Part shown: positions 7,993 to 16,840 of the stretch, one piece after another | Numbering within the stretch: position 1 is the first letter of the stretch | How the letters are laid out: each line of letters opens with the position of its first letter | DNA from: DATDRQ01 sp035291645 | GTDB lineage: Bacteria; Chloroflexota; Anaerolineae; Anaerolineales; UBA4823 | NCBI GenBank assembly: GCA_035291645.1 | Contig: DATDRQ010000119.1 | Coordinates: 1 to 44,264 of the forward strand | Direction: 5' to 3' | Length of the DNA: 44,264 bases | The notes under the pieces: model-generated | The model's input: only the letters and a program-made list of their open reading frames with translations | What the model was told of the DNA's origin: nothing | Database searches by the model: none | Program-made: the position numbers and the translations under genes

Positions 7993-9204
7993 ATGGATTT
8001 CGGGCTTAGCGATGTACACCGCATGGTACAAGCGACGGTGCGGGAATTTGTGCTCAAAGAAGTGGCGCCAGTGATCAAAGAATACGATCGCAAGCAGGAA
8101 ATGGCGCCGTTCATCCTGAATCGCATGGCAGAACAGGGGATTCTCGGCATCTGTATCCCGGTCCGCTATGGGGGTCAAGGCATGGACTATATCTCCCTAG
8201 GCCTGGTTTGTGAGGAGCTGGAGGCAGTCGACAGCACCTTGCGGGTGGTAATGTCGGTGCACATGGGGTTGAACAGTATGAGCCTGCTGCAATGGGGCAC
8301 CGAAGAACAGAAGCGGCGCTTCCTCATACCCCAGGCGCGCGGGGAGAAGGTAGGCTGCTTTGGTCTGACCGAGCCCGGCGCCGGATCCGATGTTGCCGCC
8401 ATTGCCAGCACCGCTCGCCGAGATGGAGATGATTACATCTTAAATGGGGAGAAGATGTGGATCTCTCTGGCGACAAAAGCTGACCACGCCCTGGTCGTCG
8501 CCCGCACCGATTCCGGCGCGGCTGACCCGCATGACGGGCTTACGGCTTTCATCGTCGAACTCAATCGACCGGGTGTTCGCACCGGGGATATCCACGGCAA
8601 GCTGGGCATGCGCGCCGGTTCGACTGGATGGCTATCCTTCCAGGATGTGGGTCTCCCGGCTGAGAACCGCCTCGGAGAGGAGGGAGAGGGCTTCAAAATC
8701 GCCATGTCCAGTCTCGATAATGGGCGGTACACGGTAGCAGCCGGGGCAACTGGCCTGATCCGCGCCTGTCTGGATGCCAGCGTGCGCTATGCGAAGGAAC
8801 GCCAGGCCTTTGGTCGCGAGATCGGCAAATTCCAGCTCGTCCAGCAGAAGATCGCCCGCATGGTACAATCCTACGAAGTTGCCCGACTGCTTTACCTGCG
8901 CGCCGGATGGATGAAGAACCAAGGATTGAGGAACACACGGGAGACTTCCCTGGCGAAGTGGTTCGCCACAGACGCCTCTTACGAGGCTGCCTCCGAGGCC
9001 ATCCAGGTCCATGGCGCATATGGATACAGCGACGAGTATGATGTGGAAAGGTATTTACGGAACGCCAAAGGGGGGGTCATCTATGAAGGCACCAGCGAAA
9101 TCCACCAGTTGATGCAGGCAGGCTACTCGCTCGGCTACCGGCAGGACGCAGCCTTGCGTTGTGAGCTTCCGGCTTACGATGAAGATTATTGGCAGGCTGC
9201 GTAG
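7993..9204 (+). CDS. Acyl-CoA dehydrogenase
   Basis: A 403-residue flavoprotein that should oxidise an acyl-CoA to the 2-enoyl-CoA and pass electrons to the ETF encoded just downstream. The FAD/substrate motif CFGLTEPGAGSD lies around residues 120-131, KMWISLATKAD around 154, the RQAFGREIGKFQLVQ helix around 275, and the catalytic Glu is in YEGTSEIHQLM near residue 365. The order N-terminal helices, beta domain, C-terminal helices and the length are standard. ELEAVDSTLRVVMSVHMGL resembles the glutaryl-CoA or short-chain branch, but chain length cannot be fixed from sequence. AGGAGA precedes the ATG. The 230 bases upstream hold the hairpin repeats. Confidence 0.93.
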   Translation: MDFGLSDVHRMVQATVREFVLKEVAPVIKEYDRKQEMAPFILNRMAEQGILGICIPVRYGGQGMDYISLGLVCEELEAVDSTLRVVMSVHMGLNSMSLLQWGTEEQKRRFLIPQARGEKVGCFGLTEPGAGSDVAAIASTARRDGDDYILNGEKMWISLATKADHALVVARTDSGAADPHDGLTAFIVELNRPGVRTGDIHGKLGMRAGSTGWLSFQDVGLPAENRLGEEGEGFKIAMSSLDNGRYTVAAGATGLIRACLDASVRYAKERQAFGREIGKFQLVQQKIARMVQSYEVARLLYLRAGWMKNQGLRNTRETSLAKWFATDASYEAASEAIQVHGAYGYSDEYDVERYLRNAKGGVIYEGTSEIHQLMQAGYSLGYRQDAALRCELPAYDEDYWQAA

Positions 9205-9350
9205 TTACGGTTGCAGCAGATGCGGAGATCTGGATACCCGGATCTCGATCAAGAAAAGCAGGAGGTCTCCTTCTCAACACATCACCTTAACTGTCATCTC
9301 GATCGCTCATCTACTCTGGATTCTTGGCTCTTATTAAAAAGGAGGACACC

Positions 9351-10130
9351 TTGAAAAGCGTAGTATGTGTAAAACTCGTGCCTTCCTCAGACGCCAAAGT
9401 GGTCGTCGAGGATGGGCAAGTTACCTGGGGAGATGCTCCCCAGGTGATCAACCCGTGGGATGAGTACGCCGTCGAAACCGCGGTACGCCAGCAAGAGACC
9501 CTTGGCGGCGACGTCACGGTCGTTTCGATAGGCGGGGAGAACGCCAGGGACGCGCTGAAGCATGCGTTGGCGATGGGTTGCACTCAAGCGATCCTGATCG
9601 CTGACCCTGCTCTGGCTGGCGCGGACAGCCTGTCTACCGCCCGCGTCCTGGCAGCCGCCATCCGTAAGGTTGGCGACGTAGACGCGGCCTTTTTTGGCCG
9701 GCAAGCCATCGATGGGGACGTCGGCGTAACCGCGGCTCAGACGGCCCGCCTGCTCGGCTGGCCATCCCTCACCCTGGTTTCAACCATCAGCCAGCTCGAT
9801 CCTGGTGCGAAGATGATTCGTGTCGAGCGTTCAGTGGAGGAAGGTCGCCAGATTGTAGAAGGAAAACTGCCCGCAGTGGTCAGCGTGGTCAAGGATATCG
9901 GAGAGCCTCGCTACCCGTCATTTATGGGTATCCGCAAGGCATCCAAGGCAGACATCCCGACCTGGCGTCTTTCTGACCTGGGACTGCAGGCTCCTGAGCC
10001 TCTGGTCACCTGGCCTGAAATGATCAATCCGCCCAAGCGGGAGATTTTGACGGAAATTATCACCGGAAATAGTCCGCAGGAGATCGCCGAAAAGCTGGTG
10101 GACAGGATCCTGGAAGAGAAGGTGCTGTGA
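9351..10130 (+). CDS. etfB: Electron transfer flavoprotein subunit beta
   Basis: I chose the TTG at 9351 because AAAGGAGG lies five bases upstream and the protein then begins KSVVCVKLVPSSDAKV, as EtfB proteins do. A start at 9324 would add nine unsupported residues. The 259-residue protein has the family features: NPWDEYAVETAVRQQ near residue 43, the AMP-binding ETF signature VEEGRQIVEGKLPAVVSVVK around 163-182, and EPRYPSFMGIRKASK after it. With EtfA it forms the heterodimer that carries one FAD and takes electrons from the acyl-CoA dehydrogenase. It overlaps etfA by one base. Confidence 0.93.
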   Translation: MKSVVCVKLVPSSDAKVVVEDGQVTWGDAPQVINPWDEYAVETAVRQQETLGGDVTVVSIGGENARDALKHALAMGCTQAILIADPALAGADSLSTARVLAAAIRKVGDVDAAFFGRQAIDGDVGVTAAQTARLLGWPSLTLVSTISQLDPGAKMIRVERSVEEGRQIVEGKLPAVVSVVKDIGEPRYPSFMGIRKASKADIPTWRLSDLGLQAPEPLVTWPEMINPPKREILTEIITGNSPQEIAEKLVDRILEEKVL

Positions 10131-11173
10131 TGGCTGACAAAGTGTGGGTCTACATCGATCATTCCGACGGGAAGGCATACCCATCATCCTGGGAAGCTTT
10201 GGGCGCGGGACTCATCCTGGCTGAAGATCTGGGGGGCGGCGTAACAGCCGTCGTGGCAGGGGCGAAAGTGAAGGACGTGGCCGAGCAAGCAATCCAGCAT
10301 GGCGCCGATGAGGTGCTCGTTGCAGAGGATGCATTGCTGGCTGATTACAGGGCGGAGGCTTATGCCAGCACGCTCAGCCAGCTGGCAAAACAGAACCAGC
10401 CGGAGGCGATCCTGTTCCCGACGACCACGCGTGGCCGGGAGATCGCGGCCATGGCAGCCGTCGACCTTAATGCCGGGGTGATGCCGGATGCGGTCGGACT
10501 GGAAGTAAAGAATGGTGGCGTGGAGGTAACCCGGCCGGTTTACGCCGGCAAACTGCTTTCCAAGGCAGTCTCCAAGGCGCGCCCACAGATGATCACCCTG
10601 CGCGTGCGGGCGTACGCGGCTCCGGAACCGGATGCCTCCCGTAGCGGTAAGATCACGCCGGTGAGCATCTCCCTGAACGAAGCAGAACTGCCCACTAAAG
10701 TAATTGGGTACAACCAGGCGGAGGCGGGTGTTAGTCTGACCGACGCCGGTGTGATCGTCTCAGGCGGGCGTGGCGTTTCCAACAACCCCTCCCTGACGCC
10801 TCCGGCCGGTATGGATGAGAAACAGGCCGAGATCTGGCGCGCCCAGCAGGGTTTCAAGATGATCGGCGAGCTGGCGGAAGTACTGGGTGCTGCGGTCGGG
10901 GCCAGTCGCGCCGCGGTGGATGCGGGTTACATCCCTTACGAGCACCAGGTGGGCCAGACCGGCAAGGTGGTCGCGCCGAACCTGTACATCGCCTGTGGGA
11001 TTTCCGGCGCAATCCAACACCAGGCCGGCATGCGCACCAGTAAGATGATCGTGGCGATCAACAAGGACCCAGAAGCGCCAGTCTTCAAGATGGCTCGCTT
11101 TGGCGTCGTTGGTGACTTACATACCATCGTCCCGGCGCTTACCGAAGCTTTTCGTAAGCGGCTAGGAAGATAG
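10130..11173 (+). CDS. etfA: Electron transfer flavoprotein subunit alpha
   Basis: The alpha subunit of ETF (347 residues). The N-terminal domain (1-190) binds no cofactor, and the C-terminal FAD domain shows VIVSGGRGVS, then LAEVLGAAVGASRAAVDAG, YEHQVGQTGKVVAPNLYIA and GISGAIQHQAGMRTSKMIVAIN, ending with DPEAPVFKMARFGVVGDLH. These are the diagnostic FAD-binding segments. The ATG at 10130 shares one base with the etfB stop (TGATG), and AAGG lies seven bases before it. A GTG three bases earlier is an alternative. Coupled translation with etfB is expected. No terminator is seen right after it. Confidence 0.94.
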   Translation: MADKVWVYIDHSDGKAYPSSWEALGAGLILAEDLGGGVTAVVAGAKVKDVAEQAIQHGADEVLVAEDALLADYRAEAYASTLSQLAKQNQPEAILFPTTTRGREIAAMAAVDLNAGVMPDAVGLEVKNGGVEVTRPVYAGKLLSKAVSKARPQMITLRVRAYAAPEPDASRSGKITPVSISLNEAELPTKVIGYNQAEAGVSLTDAGVIVSGGRGVSNNPSLTPPAGMDEKQAEIWRAQQGFKMIGELAEVLGAAVGASRAAVDAGYIPYEHQVGQTGKVVAPNLYIACGISGAIQHQAGMRTSKMIVAINKDPEAPVFKMARFGVVGDLHTIVPALTEAFRKRLGR

Positions 11174-11191
11174 CCTGCCGGTTTAGCCTGC

Positions 11192-11220
11192 TTGACACTG
11201 GAGAAGAGTACAGATACACT
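11192..11220 (+). promoter_or_regulatory. Promoter of the cold-shock gene
   Basis: TTGACA at 11192 and TACACT at 11215 are separated by 17 bases. The start would be near 11227, giving a 5' leader of about 80 bases before the csp ATG, as is common for cold-shock genes. Confidence 0.55.
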
Positions 11221-11242
11221 TTGTGACGAAATTGCTTAGGAA

Positions 11243-11274
11243 GGTTGCCGTTGTTACTCTTTTTACAGGCAACC
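11243..11274 (+). promoter_or_regulatory. Hairpin in the cold-shock 5' leader
   Basis: GGTTGCC at 11243 pairs with GGCAACC at 11268, with an 18-base loop rich in T. It lies wholly in the predicted leader, about 35 bases before the start codon. Cold-shock leaders are known to fold differently with temperature; that role here is inferred only. Confidence 0.4.
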
Positions 11275-11308
11275 AGCGCAATAATCTTTTTCGGATGGAG
11301 TAGGATAT

Positions 11309-11539
11309 ATGGCTCAACGCATCATTGGGACCGTAAAATGGTTCAACCCAACCAAAGGCTATGGTTTTATCGGCCATGAGGGGGGCGATGACGTATTCGT
11401 TCATTTCTCGGCCATCCAGGCAGATGGTTACCGTCGTCTGGAGAAGGGCCAGCAGGTCGAGTTTACTATCGAGGAGAGCCCCAAAGGGTTACAGGCTGCC
11501 AACGTCGTCGCAGTCCCTGAAACTGTAATTACTGATTAA
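11309..11539 (+). CDS. csp: Cold-shock protein, CspA family
   Basis: A 76-residue single cold-shock domain that binds single-stranded RNA and DNA. RNP1 is KGYGFIG (about residues 16-22) and RNP2 is VFVHFSAI (about 29-36). GTVKWFNPTKGYGFI at the start and GLQAANVV near the end are standard. GGAG and GGATAT precede the ATG. It has its own promoter and terminator, so it is probably transcribed alone. As in most bacteria it would act as an RNA chaperone. Confidence 0.96.
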   Translation: MAQRIIGTVKWFNPTKGYGFIGHEGGDDVFVHFSAIQADGYRRLEKGQQVEFTIEESPKGLQAANVVAVPETVITD

Positions 11540-11550
11540 GGGATTGAACC

Positions 11551-11576
11551 AAAGTAGTAAAGAAAAGTAGTAAAGA
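11551..11576. repeat. Exact 13-base tandem duplication
   Basis: AAAGTAGTAAAGA occurs twice in tandem, at 11551-11563 and 11564-11576, between the csp stop codon and its terminator. It appears to be a slippage duplication with no obvious function. Confidence 0.7.
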
Positions 11577-11580
11577 TATG

Positions 11581-11606
11581 AAGAGCCGCCATGAGGTGGC
11601 TCTTTT
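11581..11606 (+). terminator. Rho-independent terminator after csp
   Basis: AAGAGCCGCC, loop ATGA, GGTGGCTCTT followed by TT and a T-rich run. One G-T pair is present in a ten-pair stem. The convergent sugar kinase ends at 11622, so the hairpin may serve both strands. Confidence 0.8.
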
Positions 11607-11621
11607 CGCTTTGATTAAGCA

Positions 11622-13154
11622 TTAGTCTACATTGTGCAAATTCCGGTAGATCGGTGCAAGCGCTTCGTAAAGGGTGCGATATTCCTGATACAGCCCGCCG
11701 TATCGTCTTTGATTGATCGCACGCGGTTCGACGGTGTGGTCGATGCGGATCACTTCGTCGACCGCCTCCATGTTGGGCAGGATCCCCAGCCCAACAGCCA
11801 CCGACAGCGCCGCACCCATCGCCCCGGCCTCCTGGGGATGTTCGACCACACGCAAAGGGCGCTCGATGATGTCGCTGATGATCTGGGTCCACACCGGGCT
11901 GGTGCTGCCGCCGCCGATTGCGTTAACCGAGTCGAAAGTCAGCCCCAGGCGCTCGAGCGATTCACAAATCCAGCGCAGGTGGAAAGCGACTCCTTCCATC
12001 ACAGACCTCGCCAGGTGGCTCTTGGTGTGGCTTAGGGACAGGCCGACAAAGCCTCCTCGGGCGTAATGATCGAGGACCGGGGCGCGTTCTCCGGAGAGCC
12101 AGGGCAGGAAGAGCAATTTATCCGAACCTGGTTCGACCGAATCAGCCATCTGCCCGAGCAGCTGGTAAGTGGATATCCCGGCCGCGCTCGCCTGGCGGTC
12201 TTCCTCCTGGCAGAAGGCGTCGCGGAACCACATCAGCGCCCCGCCGCCAGTCTCCATCTCGCCGGCGATGATCCATTTGTCTGGGTCGATATGGTTGAGC
12301 GCCCAGAAAGGTTTCTCTGGATCGTTCTGAAAAACCCTGGTCGAGAGTCCGACCCAGGTGGCGGTGCCGATGCACAGGTGAGCCTTTCCGGCGGCATTTG
12401 CACCGGAGCCCGATTGCGCTACAGCCACATCCCCGGCGCAGATCACGACCGGCGTACCAGGCGCCAATCCGGTCTCGGCTGCTGCACGGGAGGTGACCTC
12501 CCCGATCACCTGGGTACAGGGGTAAGCTTCAGGCAGCTTCTCGAGCGGGATTCCCAGGGTCTCGCAGACTTCCTTCGACCAGATCTTCTGGTACGGGTCA
12601 AACAGGAAAAAGACCGAAGCCCCATGCCAGTCGATGGCTATCTTTCCGGTCAGGCGGAATAAGATGTATTCCTTGCAGTCGAGCAGTTTGGCGGTGCGCG
12701 CCCACAGGTCAGGTCGTGCCTCTTTCAACCATAATATTTTCGGGATCACATCTTTAGCAGTCGGGATATTCCCTGTTTTATTAAATAAGAATGCTGGAGT
12801 GTCTCCGCTCAGCAAGCGGTCTGCCTGGTGGACGCTGCGCACATCCAGCCAGCTGAGCATCGGGGTGACCGGCTGGCAGCGCTCATCGACCGGGAGCAGG
12901 TTGAACATCTGCGCCGAGATACCGACGCCCAGGATCTCGCCGGGCTCGATACCCGCTTTCTGGATCACCTGGCGAGTGGTCTTTGCCACCGCCTGCCACA
13001 GTTCCTCTGGGCTCTGCTCTGCCCAGTCCGGCTGCGGGTAGTAGATTTCGTAGGGCTGGTAAGCGGACTGAAGAACCCGTCCCTGCAAGTCGGTCAGGAC
13101 GGCTTTGTCGCCTCCTGTTCCGGTGTCGTGCGCCAGGATGTATTTTTTCTGCAT
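11622..13154 (-). CDS. FGGY-family carbohydrate kinase (xylulokinase-like)
   Basis: A 510-residue two-domain sugar kinase. The N-terminal phosphate loop is LAHDTGTGGDKAVL (residues 7-20). The substrate loop PMLSWLDVRS lies near 99, and the C-terminal FGGY domain has AIGGGSTSPVWTQIISD and QEAGAMGAALSVAVGLG. PDWAEQSPEELWQ and the overall length resemble xylulokinases, but FGGY specificity (xylulose, gluconate, glycerol, erythritol) cannot be read from motifs alone. No clear Shine-Dalgarno site precedes the ATG. It is the last gene of the minus-strand set, 61 bases after the nucleotidyltransferase-like gene. Confidence 0.85.
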   Translation of the reverse strand: MQKKYILAHDTGTGGDKAVLTDLQGRVLQSAYQPYEIYYPQPDWAEQSPEELWQAVAKTTRQVIQKAGIEPGEILGVGISAQMFNLLPVDERCQPVTPMLSWLDVRSVHQADRLLSGDTPAFLFNKTGNIPTAKDVIPKILWLKEARPDLWARTAKLLDCKEYILFRLTGKIAIDWHGASVFFLFDPYQKIWSKEVCETLGIPLEKLPEAYPCTQVIGEVTSRAAAETGLAPGTPVVICAGDVAVAQSGSGANAAGKAHLCIGTATWVGLSTRVFQNDPEKPFWALNHIDPDKWIIAGEMETGGGALMWFRDAFCQEEDRQASAAGISTYQLLGQMADSVEPGSDKLLFLPWLSGERAPVLDHYARGGFVGLSLSHTKSHLARSVMEGVAFHLRWICESLERLGLTFDSVNAIGGGSTSPVWTQIISDIIERPLRVVEHPQEAGAMGAALSVAVGLGILPNMEAVDEVIRIDHTVEPRAINQRRYGGLYQEYRTLYEALAPIYRNLHNVD

Positions 13155-13215
13155 GAGGTATATTGAGTTTTCTGATTTTGTGGATTTGAATTTTAAAAAG
13201 TGAATTCCGAACCAC

Positions 13216-13998
13216 CTAACGGTGGGCCAGCTCTTCCACGTCTCGGTACCACTTGACCCGTTCGCCGATCGCCGCGCGCACCTTCCAGCGCATCGTCTTT
13301 GGCTGGGCTTCGATCTTTTCTAATAAATCGTTGATGCGTCCCTTAACTACCTGCCGGTCTTCATCGGTCAGCTGGGGATAGAGTTCCTGAAGCTCTACGA
13401 CGTGCAAGAAGTTGTCGGTTAGCGTCCGCCACAGCCCCCAGTCGTTGGCAGCCAGGCGGGAGATAATCCCGGCGTTGATGGTCTCGTTATCCGTCTCGCC
13501 GACCGGGTGCTCGCGTAGCAGCATGATCGTATCGATGACGTCTTTTTCATTCAACTGGTAGATCTGCATCTTCTCCACGAGCAGCTCTGCCAGCGGCAGG
13601 GTCAGACTGTCCGCTTCCAGGCGGCCGATCAAAGGCAGGACGTGCGAAAAATCCAGGCGATCTATGAAGATATCGATGTGCCTGCCGAATACCGGATCGT
13701 GGAACAACATGCGCCCCTCTCCGAAAAGACGGGTGACCATCTGGTCTTCCCGGTAACCGAGATCGGTAAGCAGATGGGTCGCATCCTTAATATGGCGGGA
13801 GTAGGTGGCGAAATCGATATCGGTAAATACCCGGCCCAGGGCGTCCTGCAAGTATCCGTATTGAGGGCAGCGCGTGCGGAAGGCGAGCGCGCCGATCAGG
13901 CGCATCACGATGTGCCGGTTCTCCGGCAGGTCTAACGCTTCCAGGATACGGGTGCGCTCTGTGTAGAAATCTTCCTGAATTTCACCATACCTGCTCAT
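13216..13998 (-). CDS. Nucleotidyltransferase-fold protein, function unknown
   Basis: A 260-residue cytosolic protein. The first half resembles minimal nucleotidyltransferases: RLIGALAFRTRCP as the opening strand-helix, TDIDFATYSR as the first acidic pair (D-I-D), LGYRED, and RHIDIFIDRLDFSH as the third acidic strand. LAELLVEKMQIYQLNEKDVIDTIML follows, which matches the helical part of AbiEii/MenT-like proteins. The C-terminal part (about 170-260) is helical and charged. I infer the fold from the spacing of the acidic pairs; no substrate can be named. No antitoxin-like partner is adjacent. It sits 33 bases after the metallophosphoesterase, so co-transcription is likely. Confidence 0.6.
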   Translation of the reverse strand: MSRYGEIQEDFYTERTRILEALDLPENRHIVMRLIGALAFRTRCPQYGYLQDALGRVFTDIDFATYSRHIKDATHLLTDLGYREDQMVTRLFGEGRMLFHDPVFGRHIDIFIDRLDFSHVLPLIGRLEADSLTLPLAELLVEKMQIYQLNEKDVIDTIMLLREHPVGETDNETINAGIISRLAANDWGLWRTLTDNFLHVVELQELYPQLTDEDRQVVKGRINDLLEKIEAQPKTMRWKVRAAIGERVKWYRDVEELAHR

Positions 13999-14031
13999 AG
14001 GCGCTTTTCCTACATTATTTAGAGAATGAAC

Positions 14032-14985
14032 TCAACCGGAGATCAAGATGTGGCCCTTGACCCGATCGCGATCCAGGTTGATGATGGCGGCCTTCATGAT
14101 GCCTTCGGCGTATTCGCTGCCGGCGTTGATCGCCAGCGTCCGCCCGATGCGGATATGTCCAGGCGCTTCATGAATATGCCCGTGTAAGCTAAGCAAAGGC
14201 TGGAAATGCTCGATAAACTTGCGAACAGCGGTGCTCCCAACCGGTTTCATTAAGACCTGCCCGCCGCTGCTCACGATCTTGAGATTCTCATCCAGTTGTG
14301 GGCAGACGTCTATCCCGGAATCGAAAGGCGGGACATGCAGAGCTGCGATCGCCCTTTCCGGGTGTTCCAGCAGGAGTCCGATCTCATCCAGTCGTTTTTC
14401 CAATTCGTCCTCTTCGGTATCGCGCGGGCAAACCCAGGGAGTCATGTTGGCGTTGGACATCCCAACCAATTCGTGGTTTTCATCGATCCAAAACCGTTCG
14501 CCGTCAGGATTATGAACGTGCTCGAATTCATCAATCGCCAGATCGATCGACCGGAGATCATCATTCCCTGGCATAAAGTACAAGGGAATTTGTTGCGCGG
14601 GTAATTTTTCTTCATATAGAGCCAGCCAGGCACGGACGCGATCGACCATCTCCCGCTCGAATCGCTTCCCCATCCTGTCGGGGTCCTGCTCCAGCTGCTC
14701 TGCTTCTTCTGGCTCCAGGACGATTGGATAGAAGCCGACGTTGCTGATCGTCTGTTTTAATTTCTCCAATTCAAGTGCACTGCTGGCTTCTTCTTTTCGG
14801 CCGAAAAGGTATCCCAGGAAACGTCCATGGCCCTGGTGGATGATCGGGATCATGGCTTTGCCGGTGACATCACCCCCTACGATCAGGACGTTGGCCTGGT
14901 ACTGGAGGGCAGCATTTAGGAATTTTCGATAGAAAGCATCAGAACCATGGAAGTCGGAAGCGTAAAGGATGCGGGTCATCGCCAT
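14032..14985 (-). CDS. Calcineurin-like metallophosphoesterase
   Basis: A 317-residue protein with the full two-metal site: D-x-H in ILYASDFHGSD (residues 6-16), GGDVTG around 38-43, the GNDD motif in YFMPGNDDLRS, and LSLHGHIHEAPGHIRIG near the C-terminus. VCPRDTEEDELEKRLDEIG is an inserted helical segment. It probably hydrolyses a phosphodiester or phosphoprotein in the cytoplasm; the substrate is unknown. AGGAG lies six bases before the ATG at 14985. It follows the permease after a strong hairpin and precedes the nucleotidyltransferase-like gene by 33 bases. Confidence 0.9.
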   Translation of the reverse strand: MAMTRILYASDFHGSDAFYRKFLNAALQYQANVLIVGGDVTGKAMIPIIHQGHGRFLGYLFGRKEEASSALELEKLKQTISNVGFYPIVLEPEEAEQLEQDPDRMGKRFEREMVDRVRAWLALYEEKLPAQQIPLYFMPGNDDLRSIDLAIDEFEHVHNPDGERFWIDENHELVGMSNANMTPWVCPRDTEEDELEKRLDEIGLLLEHPERAIAALHVPPFDSGIDVCPQLDENLKIVSSGGQVLMKPVGSTAVRKFIEHFQPLLSLHGHIHEAPGHIRIGRTLAINAGSEYAEGIMKAAIINLDRDRVKGHILISG

Positions 14986-15028
14986 GCGGCGCTCCTGGAT
15001 TCAAGGATGAGGAAATAAGTAATTCCAA

Positions 15029-15056
15029 CCGGGAGGGGCGGTTCTGCCCCTCCCGG
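15029..15056 (-). terminator. Strong hairpin downstream of the APC permease
   Basis: An 11-pair perfect stem CCGGGAGGGGC / GCCCCTCCCGG with a six-base loop. On the minus strand it follows the permease stop by about 30 bases. The T-run after it is weak (TTGGAATTACTTATT), so it may act as a partial terminator or an mRNA-stabilising end. Confidence 0.55.
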
Positions 15057-15084
15057 TGATCGATTAGGACGCCATGAACCAAAC

Positions 15085-16710
15085 TTAGATGGGTGGTACA
15101 GATTTGAAGGTCCAGTTGATGTCGATGCCCTCCTTGCGCAGGCGGTAAGCGCGGGCGATGTAGAAGACCACGATCCCGCTCAGGAAGAAGACCGCCAGCG
15201 TCATCAGGGTGGTCGGTCCGATCCGGCCGCCCACTGCTGGATACAGGAATGAGGCGATGATCATCCAGAGCAGGTACAGCATGGTGATTGTGCCGACGAT
15301 CGTAATCAGGGGGAACCCACCGATCGAACGGCGCACCGCGGCAGAAGCATTCTGGTACAGGTCCGGCTTTAGGAAGGGGAACAGGGTGATCGCCAGGACC
15401 GGCACCAGCATGGTCCAGACCGCGAAAAAGACGAAGTTCAACTGCGCGCCCATCACCCCGCCGGTGGCGGCGTCGATCACGCCGATCTCGGCGATCAGGA
15501 TGATGATCAGGATGGCGATAATCGGGCTGCGCAGTTTGGGATGCACGTAGCACACCCGCTCCGGGATCAACCGGTCGAAGGACCAGGCGAAGAGGATGCG
15601 GCTGCAGTAGAACACATAGGTCTGCGCCAGGTTGATCAGGGTGTAAACCCAGGCAAAGGCGACGAACAGGATGAGTGGAAAGCTGGGTCTCAGGATCGCT
15701 GCATAGAATGTGATCCATGGCATGGTTGGCCCTTCATACCCGATGTTGCTCAGGTAGCTTTCCGCTGCCAGCCATTCCAACGGCACGAGCCTTTGAAGCA
15801 GCAACGCTCCGACCACGAAGATGGCCCAGGTGACGAGCAGAGAAGCCCAGCTGCCGGCTAGCAGGGTCTTATCGGCCTGTTTGACTTCGCCGGCGAAGAA
15901 GGTCGGGATGTAGTAACCGTAGAAGATCCAGAAACCCATGATCAGACCGGCCAGGGTCATGATCGCCACGTTTGGATTGGTCACCATCCCATTGGCCTTC
16001 GCCAGGTCGATCCGGTCTGCAAAACTACCGGCCCCCATGAAACGATCCCAGGCGGCTGGGAAGGCATCCGCCCCTGCTGTGCCGAGCTGGAAGTACAGGA
16101 TCGCCCAGGCGATTAGACCGAGGAAGAAACCGACCTCCAGGATGCGGACGATGGTGCGGGTGGGCAGGATCATCGTGAAGAAGGCGATGATGGCGCAGAT
16201 CGTGCCGACCAGGATGATGCCGGTCGTGCTGACCGACCAATCCGCGAAGGAGATCATGCCAGGATTATTGAAAACGATGCCCATGGTGCGTGCAAGTACA
16301 GGCAGGGCAGTCTTCGGGATCCAGGCGATCAGCGAACCGGCGACCATAGCGCTGAAGATCACCAGCGTCCAGCTGGCGCCGAAGGCGATCGGTGCACTCA
16401 ATACCCGGCTTCCCAGGGTGTAGTCGGCGGCCGAGCGGGGCATGGCAGCGCCGATGGTGGCATAGGTGTAGGCGTGGAACATGCAGAAGAACAGGGCGAC
16501 CGTCAGGACGCCGATGATGCTGCTCCCCGGCCACACTCCTGCGACCCACGAAAACGGGATCAATCCCGACGAGGAAAGACTGATGCAATGAACGCCGAAC
16601 ACCATCGCCCCGAAGATCCCAATCGTGCGGACCAGGCCGGAGCTCCGGCGGGCATACAGCTTCCGTTCACCGCCTGAGTCGCCCTCTTTTGGCATAACCA
16701 TATCAGCCAT
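15085..16710 (-). CDS. APC superfamily amino acid permease
   Basis: A 541-residue integral membrane transporter with about 12 hydrophobic helices. The first helix begins RTIGIFGAMVFGVHCISLSSSG, with the unwound GxxxxxG region expected in the APC fold. Later helices include LVIFSAMVAGSLIAW, IILVGTICAIIAFFTMIL, LAGLIMGFWIFYGYYIP and NFVFFAVWTMLVPVLAITLF. The substrate is not evident; an amino acid or amine is typical. AGGAGG lies eight bases before the ATG. It follows the GntR/UTRA gene in the same direction, 130 bases away, and the P1 aminopeptidase is upstream of both, so import of an amino acid or peptide-derived compound is a reasonable inference. Confidence 0.85.
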   Translation of the reverse strand: MADMVMPKEGDSGGERKLYARRSSGLVRTIGIFGAMVFGVHCISLSSSGLIPFSWVAGVWPGSSIIGVLTVALFFCMFHAYTYATIGAAMPRSAADYTLGSRVLSAPIAFGASWTLVIFSAMVAGSLIAWIPKTALPVLARTMGIVFNNPGMISFADWSVSTTGIILVGTICAIIAFFTMILPTRTIVRILEVGFFLGLIAWAILYFQLGTAGADAFPAAWDRFMGAGSFADRIDLAKANGMVTNPNVAIMTLAGLIMGFWIFYGYYIPTFFAGEVKQADKTLLAGSWASLLVTWAIFVVGALLLQRLVPLEWLAAESYLSNIGYEGPTMPWITFYAAILRPSFPLILFVAFAWVYTLINLAQTYVFYCSRILFAWSFDRLIPERVCYVHPKLRSPIIAILIIILIAEIGVIDAATGGVMGAQLNFVFFAVWTMLVPVLAITLFPFLKPDLYQNASAAVRRSIGGFPLITIVGTITMLYLLWMIIASFLYPAVGGRIGPTTLMTLAVFFLSGIVVFYIARAYRLRKEGIDINWTFKSVPPI

Positions 16711-16840
16711 TTCTTATTCCTCCTGCTAAGAATGAATTAAGACGGATTATTCGAAGTGAAGATCAGGATGATGGGTTTGGTACCAGAATGCCTCCTTTCA
16801 CACCCCTTATCGTTCTCAACAGCCGACGGATCGGTAGGTT

